Assembly: GCF_030867145.1 (NCBI RefSeq)
Contig: NC_134422.1
Span: forward strand, 6,885,531 to 6,949,530
Reading direction: 5' to 3'
Origin: Opisthocomus hoazin
Lineage: Eukaryota > Chordata > Aves > Opisthocomiformes > Opisthocomidae
Length of the DNA: 64,000 nt
A model generated the notes under the pieces. The model was not told the DNA's origin, did not search any database, and worked only from the letters and a program-made list of their open reading frames with translations. The translations under genes and the position numbers were made by a program. Shown in pieces: positions 59,961-64,000 of this stretch (its first letter is position 1; every line of letters begins with the position of its first letter).

Positions 59961-60467
59961 CACAGAATCAGAGAATGGTAGGAGTTGGATGGGACCTCTG
60001 TGGGTCATCTAGTCCAACCCTCCTGCCAAAGCAGGGTCACCTACAGCAGGCTGCACAGGACCTTGTCCAGGCGGGTCTTGAATATCTCCAGAGAAGGAGA
60101 CTCCACAACCTCCCTGGGCAGCCTGCGCCAGTGCTCCGTCACCCTCAGAGGGAAGAAGTTCTTCCTCATGTTCAGATGGAACTTCCTGTGCCTCAGTTTG
60201 TGCCCATTGCCCCTTGTCCTGTCGCTGGGCACCACTGAAAAGAGTTTGGCCCCATCCTCCTGACACCCACCCTGCAGATACTTATAGGCATTGATAAGGT
60301 CCCCTCGCAGCCTTCTCTTCTTCAGGCTGAACAAGGCCAGCTCCCTCAGCCTCTCCTTGTAGGAGAGATGTTCCAGTCCCCTCATCATCTTTGTAGCCCT
60401 CCACTGGACTCTCTCCAGTAGCTCCTCATCTTTCTTGAAGTGGGGAGCCCAGAGCTGAACACAGTCT
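59961..60467 (-). mobile_element. CR1 LINE, 5'-truncated, with intact-looking ORF2 C-terminus
   Basis: The 3' end lies at the left (CACAGAATCAGAGAATGGTA). On the minus strand, ORF2 codons from about 60467 run leftwards: the open segment 60388-60041 reads [20 protein letters not shown] through [19 protein letters not shown] to a stop, with no frameshift. It is very close in sequence to the copies at 37266 and 38595, so it is a young insertion of the same subfamily. Only the region after the polymerase palm is retained. Confidence 0.95.
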
Positions 60468-61244
60468 AGTGTCTAGACTATTCACATTCTAGCATTGAGA
60501 TAATCAATTTTGAGTCTTCACGTTTAAAAAAATAAAGCTTCTAGGAAAATAATAGTTGAGGGTTTTGTTTGTTTTAATTGATCGTATCGAGTGTTTTGTC
60601 ATAAGCATTTCTCTGATGAAGGAAAAGAGTGTACTGGAAGAGTGGGAGGAAGGTGGCAGCAGTGCCTTTTCAGGTAGCCATGCTTGCTTAACCTGGTGAG
60701 GGAAGTCCTGCCTGATATCACCAGTGATATTGCACTGCTGGCATAAATATGGGCCCTGAGGGGTAAAAGCACACTACTAACAGTGGGATGAAGAGGTTAA
60801 CTTAAAAATTTAGCACGCATCAGTGTCTGTTGAATTCAAAGTTACATTTTCATTAATATGGAAAAGCTGTGTGTTTAATATTAAACATCCCTCCTTCAGA
60901 TTCTTCAAACCGCACAGCAGCAACTTTCAACAATGTATTTTGAAAATAACTTTGAAATTTGAAGCAAACAAGATTGTTTAAATCATCTTCTTTGGGAAGA
61001 TTAGTTTTTGGGGGTTTTATTTTGTTTATACTGTGTTTTCCAGCAATCTGCGTCAAAACTTTTCAGTAGTGATAGTGATTATGAAAATTTAAGCCTGAAA
61101 AATCCCTCTGTTAATTCAGTCTGTAGTCTTAGAGAAGAATGGGACTTCATTTGTTAGTGACCTCCAGTTAGAGCATGACCCTTTAACCACTGCTTGCTGA
61201 GCCTCAGTCCAGCCGCTTTTTCACCTGAACAGTAGTCAGTTCGT
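60468..61244. other. Intergenic or intronic DNA, no feature seen
   Basis: AT-rich sequence with nothing recognisable between the two CR1 pieces. Confidence 0.5.
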
Positions 61245-61760
61245 CAAGGTGGTAACACCACAACTTGGAGACAGAGGTGCTTGGGAGACTGTGTCAAAAA
61301 GTAGATGATGTTCCTCTGCGCTCTCCTCATCCACAGATCTAAGCTTTTGATAACTAAACTGTTTGCCAAATATTTAACTGTGGTAAATTTAGTAAATCCA
61401 TGGTAAAACTATGCTGGCTGTTCCCAGTCGTCATCTTCCCCTTCATGTGCCCAGATATGGCTTTAGAGAGGATTTGCTCCGTGATTTCCCCGGGGGCTGA
61501 AGTTTGTCTGAGCAGCTGGTAATCTCCTGGATTGTTTTTACCCTTTTTTGAAAATAGTCACTATGTTTGCTTTTTTCCTGGTCAGCAGGGACCTCCCCCA
61601 TTCTCCAAAACCCTTCAAATTTGATAGCCAATAGCCTTGTAATAACATCAGCCAGCTCTTTCAGCACACTTAGGTGATACCCACCCAGCCCTGTGGACTA
61701 TGTATGGGTTCAGACTTCTCAGGGGATCCCCAGCTCAGTTCTCTTCTGCAACTGATAGTA
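61245..61760 (-). mobile_element. Older CR1 ORF2 fragment (reverse-transcriptase N-terminal region)
   Basis: Minus-strand translation from 61667 reads LKELADVITRLLAIKFEGFW, followed by RMGEVPADQEKSKHSDYFQK, matching the CR1 motifs LRELADVI, SWRxGEVPxDWKKA and PIFKKG. A further match nearer 61270-61330 contains VDEESAEEHHLLFDTVSQ, where the family has VDEGRAVDVVYLDFSKAFDTVSH. Several substitutions, stops and frame changes show that it is decayed. This is the part of ORF2 that is missing from the 3' fragments at 37-39 and 60 kb, but it is a separate and older insertion. Confidence 0.8.
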
Positions 61761-64000
61761 ACGATCATGCAGGGAATAGAATCAAAACTTCAGGGGACTT
61801 GAATTAGCTGCACTTAGTTGTACAAGAGTCAAATTCATCCCTTGGAGTTCAATGCCATACCACTGAAATAGGCACCACTGGTTTTGTTTAGTGACGGATG
61901 CTAAATGATCATTAACACAAAATCTAAATAATCATCTACAAAGGCATAGTTGCCATTCACATTTTTTTCTCTAAATTAACTAGAAGGACCTGACAGTTCA
62001 CTGTAAGTCTCTTTAGGAGATCTAAACCTTACTTGCAAGGGTAGGTCTTGAATTTAGTCTTCCAATATTGCAGCAGAGAATGGTCTTGTAGAGGCAGAAG
62101 GAAATGTGCTTCTGGGGTACTGGAAATGTTCCTGCGGCTGCAGACGCTCTGGCGGGGAGCAGCAATGTGCGTTCTCTTCGTGACTCTGGAGCACCAGTCC
62201 TGTAAGAACTGCTTCATTCTCCCATTCTCTATCCCTACATAGTTTAAACATGGTCTGTTTTCCCCTGAGGTTTACCTCAGCAGTGTATAAGACTCAGCAA
62301 AAATTTTGAGAACAGCATTAGTGGGGGTTAGCCCCATTTTTGGAGTAGATACTCAAGACCAGCTTCTTTAAAATGCTGATTATTATATTCTTAGCAGTGT
62401 TACATTTTAGAAATACCCACAGATATAGAAATAATGTGTACTTAAGGCAGACACAGGACAACTATGTGTAATTCTTTGTAAATCTCCTATTTCTGAATTC
62501 AACCAGTGTTTTATGGTTAGCAAGCACAGAGGTAAAACTGCCAGCCTGTGCTTCAAGTCAGACTAACAACTTTTGCTCCTGCAAAAACAATTTGCATTTT
62601 TAATCATCTGTTCATTTGTGTCCTACATATTAAGGGCTTGTAGATAAATTATTAAATTGAGAAATGCTAGGTAGGCAAATGAACCTCAAAGCAATTGTAA
62701 CAGCTGAAAATTTATCAAGTGTAGTGATATTTTTTCGGCTACGGAGAGAAATGATGGTTAACCATTGTCAAGGACTTGCAGTTTTGTACCATACGGGAAC
62801 TTCGTTCTCCCCTCAGTTTGTTAGCTGATGTAGTGACAAGCTGCAGAGAGATGACAGATTTAGCTAAGGATTTGGAATTTGAACACCTGTGAGTGTCATG
62901 CATTTAAAAATAGAATGTGACAGCAAAACACATCAACCCTCTAATGTCCAAATGGAAGCCACGGGGTTTTTTTCTTCAACTTTTATTCAGAGAAATAGCT
63001 CTCAATCATCACTGTCCAAGTAAACATATAAAGCAAAGGCTGTTTTGTTGAGGTCCAGAGTAAACAGGAGCAAATCGGAAGGGTAGGCATAGATGCACCA
63101 GAAACATGCAGGGATCACCGTTTCTTTCTTCTCGATGATCTTTGGCTGTCCTGCATCTTTGAGGAGCGCAGATTATTCATGTTCAGCAGTAATCTCTTCG
63201 GGAAGCATTTGCTGGCGGGTTAGGAGAAGACTGTCAACTGAAGCTACTTTGCATGCCTGGACTTCTGTAGGACTCATTCAACCCTCCAACGAAGCTAACA
63301 AAAAACAGCCAAAACATTTTTTGTTTTGTATTATCTTCTGTATGGGAGAAAAAAGCATAAACCAAGGGCAGAAAGAGAAAAACAATCTTGCTTGATTACT
63401 GGGTTAGATTTGCGCATTATGCTCTCCTCTGGAGGAGCCTACGTCATGGACAGTATTTGAAGGGAACATCTCTACTTCCCATCTCCTTTAATCATGTACT
63501 TGAAACATTAATCAAAACTAAAGCACGTAATCTTTTTTTTTTTTTTTTTTTGACAGAGGGAACTAGGTTTCCCAGCCTGTGTGAGATGCGAAGCCCGCAG
63601 CAGTCCCCACCAACTGCCACAAGCTCTGCTCTCCTCCAGGGCCAAGCACAATTGCAGGGCGGTACCATGGGCTGGCAATGAACCCAGTCCATCCCCCTTT
63701 TCCCATCACAGAGTGCTAACCTTCCAGCATGTGCTCTTTCTTCAGCAAAACCCTTGTTTTTGAAGGTTGTATGCTTTTTCTTCATATTGGGTGCAACAAT
63801 TTTGAAAGGGGTTTTTGGCCTCTTTTCTATTGCAATTAAAAAGGATGTGTTAAAAAGGACGTTTATTCAGTGTTTTGGGACAAAAGTTTTATGGGATCAT
63901 GTGATGGGGAATTAAGGGAGGTCTATATTTAGCTCTTCTGTGCTCTCATTTATGTATGAGAAAGACGGAAATCTACTTTAAACTCGGTTAAGAATTAGTA
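61761..64000. other. Intergenic or intronic DNA, no gene seen
   Basis: No supported gene. Short open frames around 62030-62250 on both strands lack recognisable domains. A 19-T tract lies at 63533-63551. A GC-richer stretch follows (63580-63720) without a recognisable product. Confidence 0.5.
63533..63551 (+). repeat. Poly-T tract (19 T)
   Basis: An uninterrupted run of 19 T followed by GACAGAGGGAACTAG. It resembles a strong pyrimidine tract plus AG acceptor (TTTTGACAG), but no credible exon follows. It could also be the poly(A) end of a minus-strand retrocopy, of which I see no body. Confidence 0.7.

Noticed and set aside
63533-63560. Poly-T plus GACAG read as a strong splice acceptor
   Set aside because: No credible exon or donor follows; more likely a homopolymer or the tail of an old minus-strand insertion.

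Overview
The window looks like a bird nuclear genome. It is mostly AT-rich non-coding DNA with a low repeat load. Nearly every recognisable repeat is a CR1 LINE with the avian 3' ends (tandem ATTCTATGA or ATTCTGTGA type). The two apparent genes sit in very GC-rich CpG islands. No bacterial-style operons, CRISPR arrays, rRNA or convincing tRNA genes are present. The sequence alone does not let me name the species.

Layout: 1-5.0 kb is intergenic, with a possible old tRNA-derived SINE near 2.5 kb and a small 20-bp tandem repeat at 4.24 kb. At 5.0-6.6 kb a CpG island holds a compact two-exon gene (5514-6038, +). It encodes a basic helix-loop-helix (bHLH) factor of the scleraxis/paraxis (SCX/TCF15) type, and it is the clearest gene in the window. 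From about 6.6 to 43.7 kb lies a gene desert with CR1 copies (12.9, 15.8, 37.3 and 38.6 kb), much older LINE relics (13.4 and 40.4-41.9 kb), a MIR-like SINE tail (42.45 kb), microsatellites, a perfect RFX-type palindrome (22.36 kb) and two good CTCF-type motifs (27.17 and 42.87 kb). A second CpG island (about 44.0-45.9 kb) carries what looks like the first coding exon of a secretory or membrane protein (45132-45185, +), preceded by three short upstream ORFs. From 45.2 kb to the end I find no further convincing exon. That stretch is probably a long first intron plus CR1 pieces at 60.0 and 61.2-61.8 kb.

The main point of interest is the bHLH gene. It has the SCX/TCF15 hallmarks: the bHLH core, a C-terminal CTFCLS motif and a phase-0 intron just after that motif. 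However, its protein is short and divergent, with an N-terminus of about 28 residues and a shortened tail. It could be a third, poorly described paralogue of this family. The surrounding desert, with CTCF and RFX motifs and AT-rich homeodomain-like sites, could be its regulatory landscape, but that is inference.
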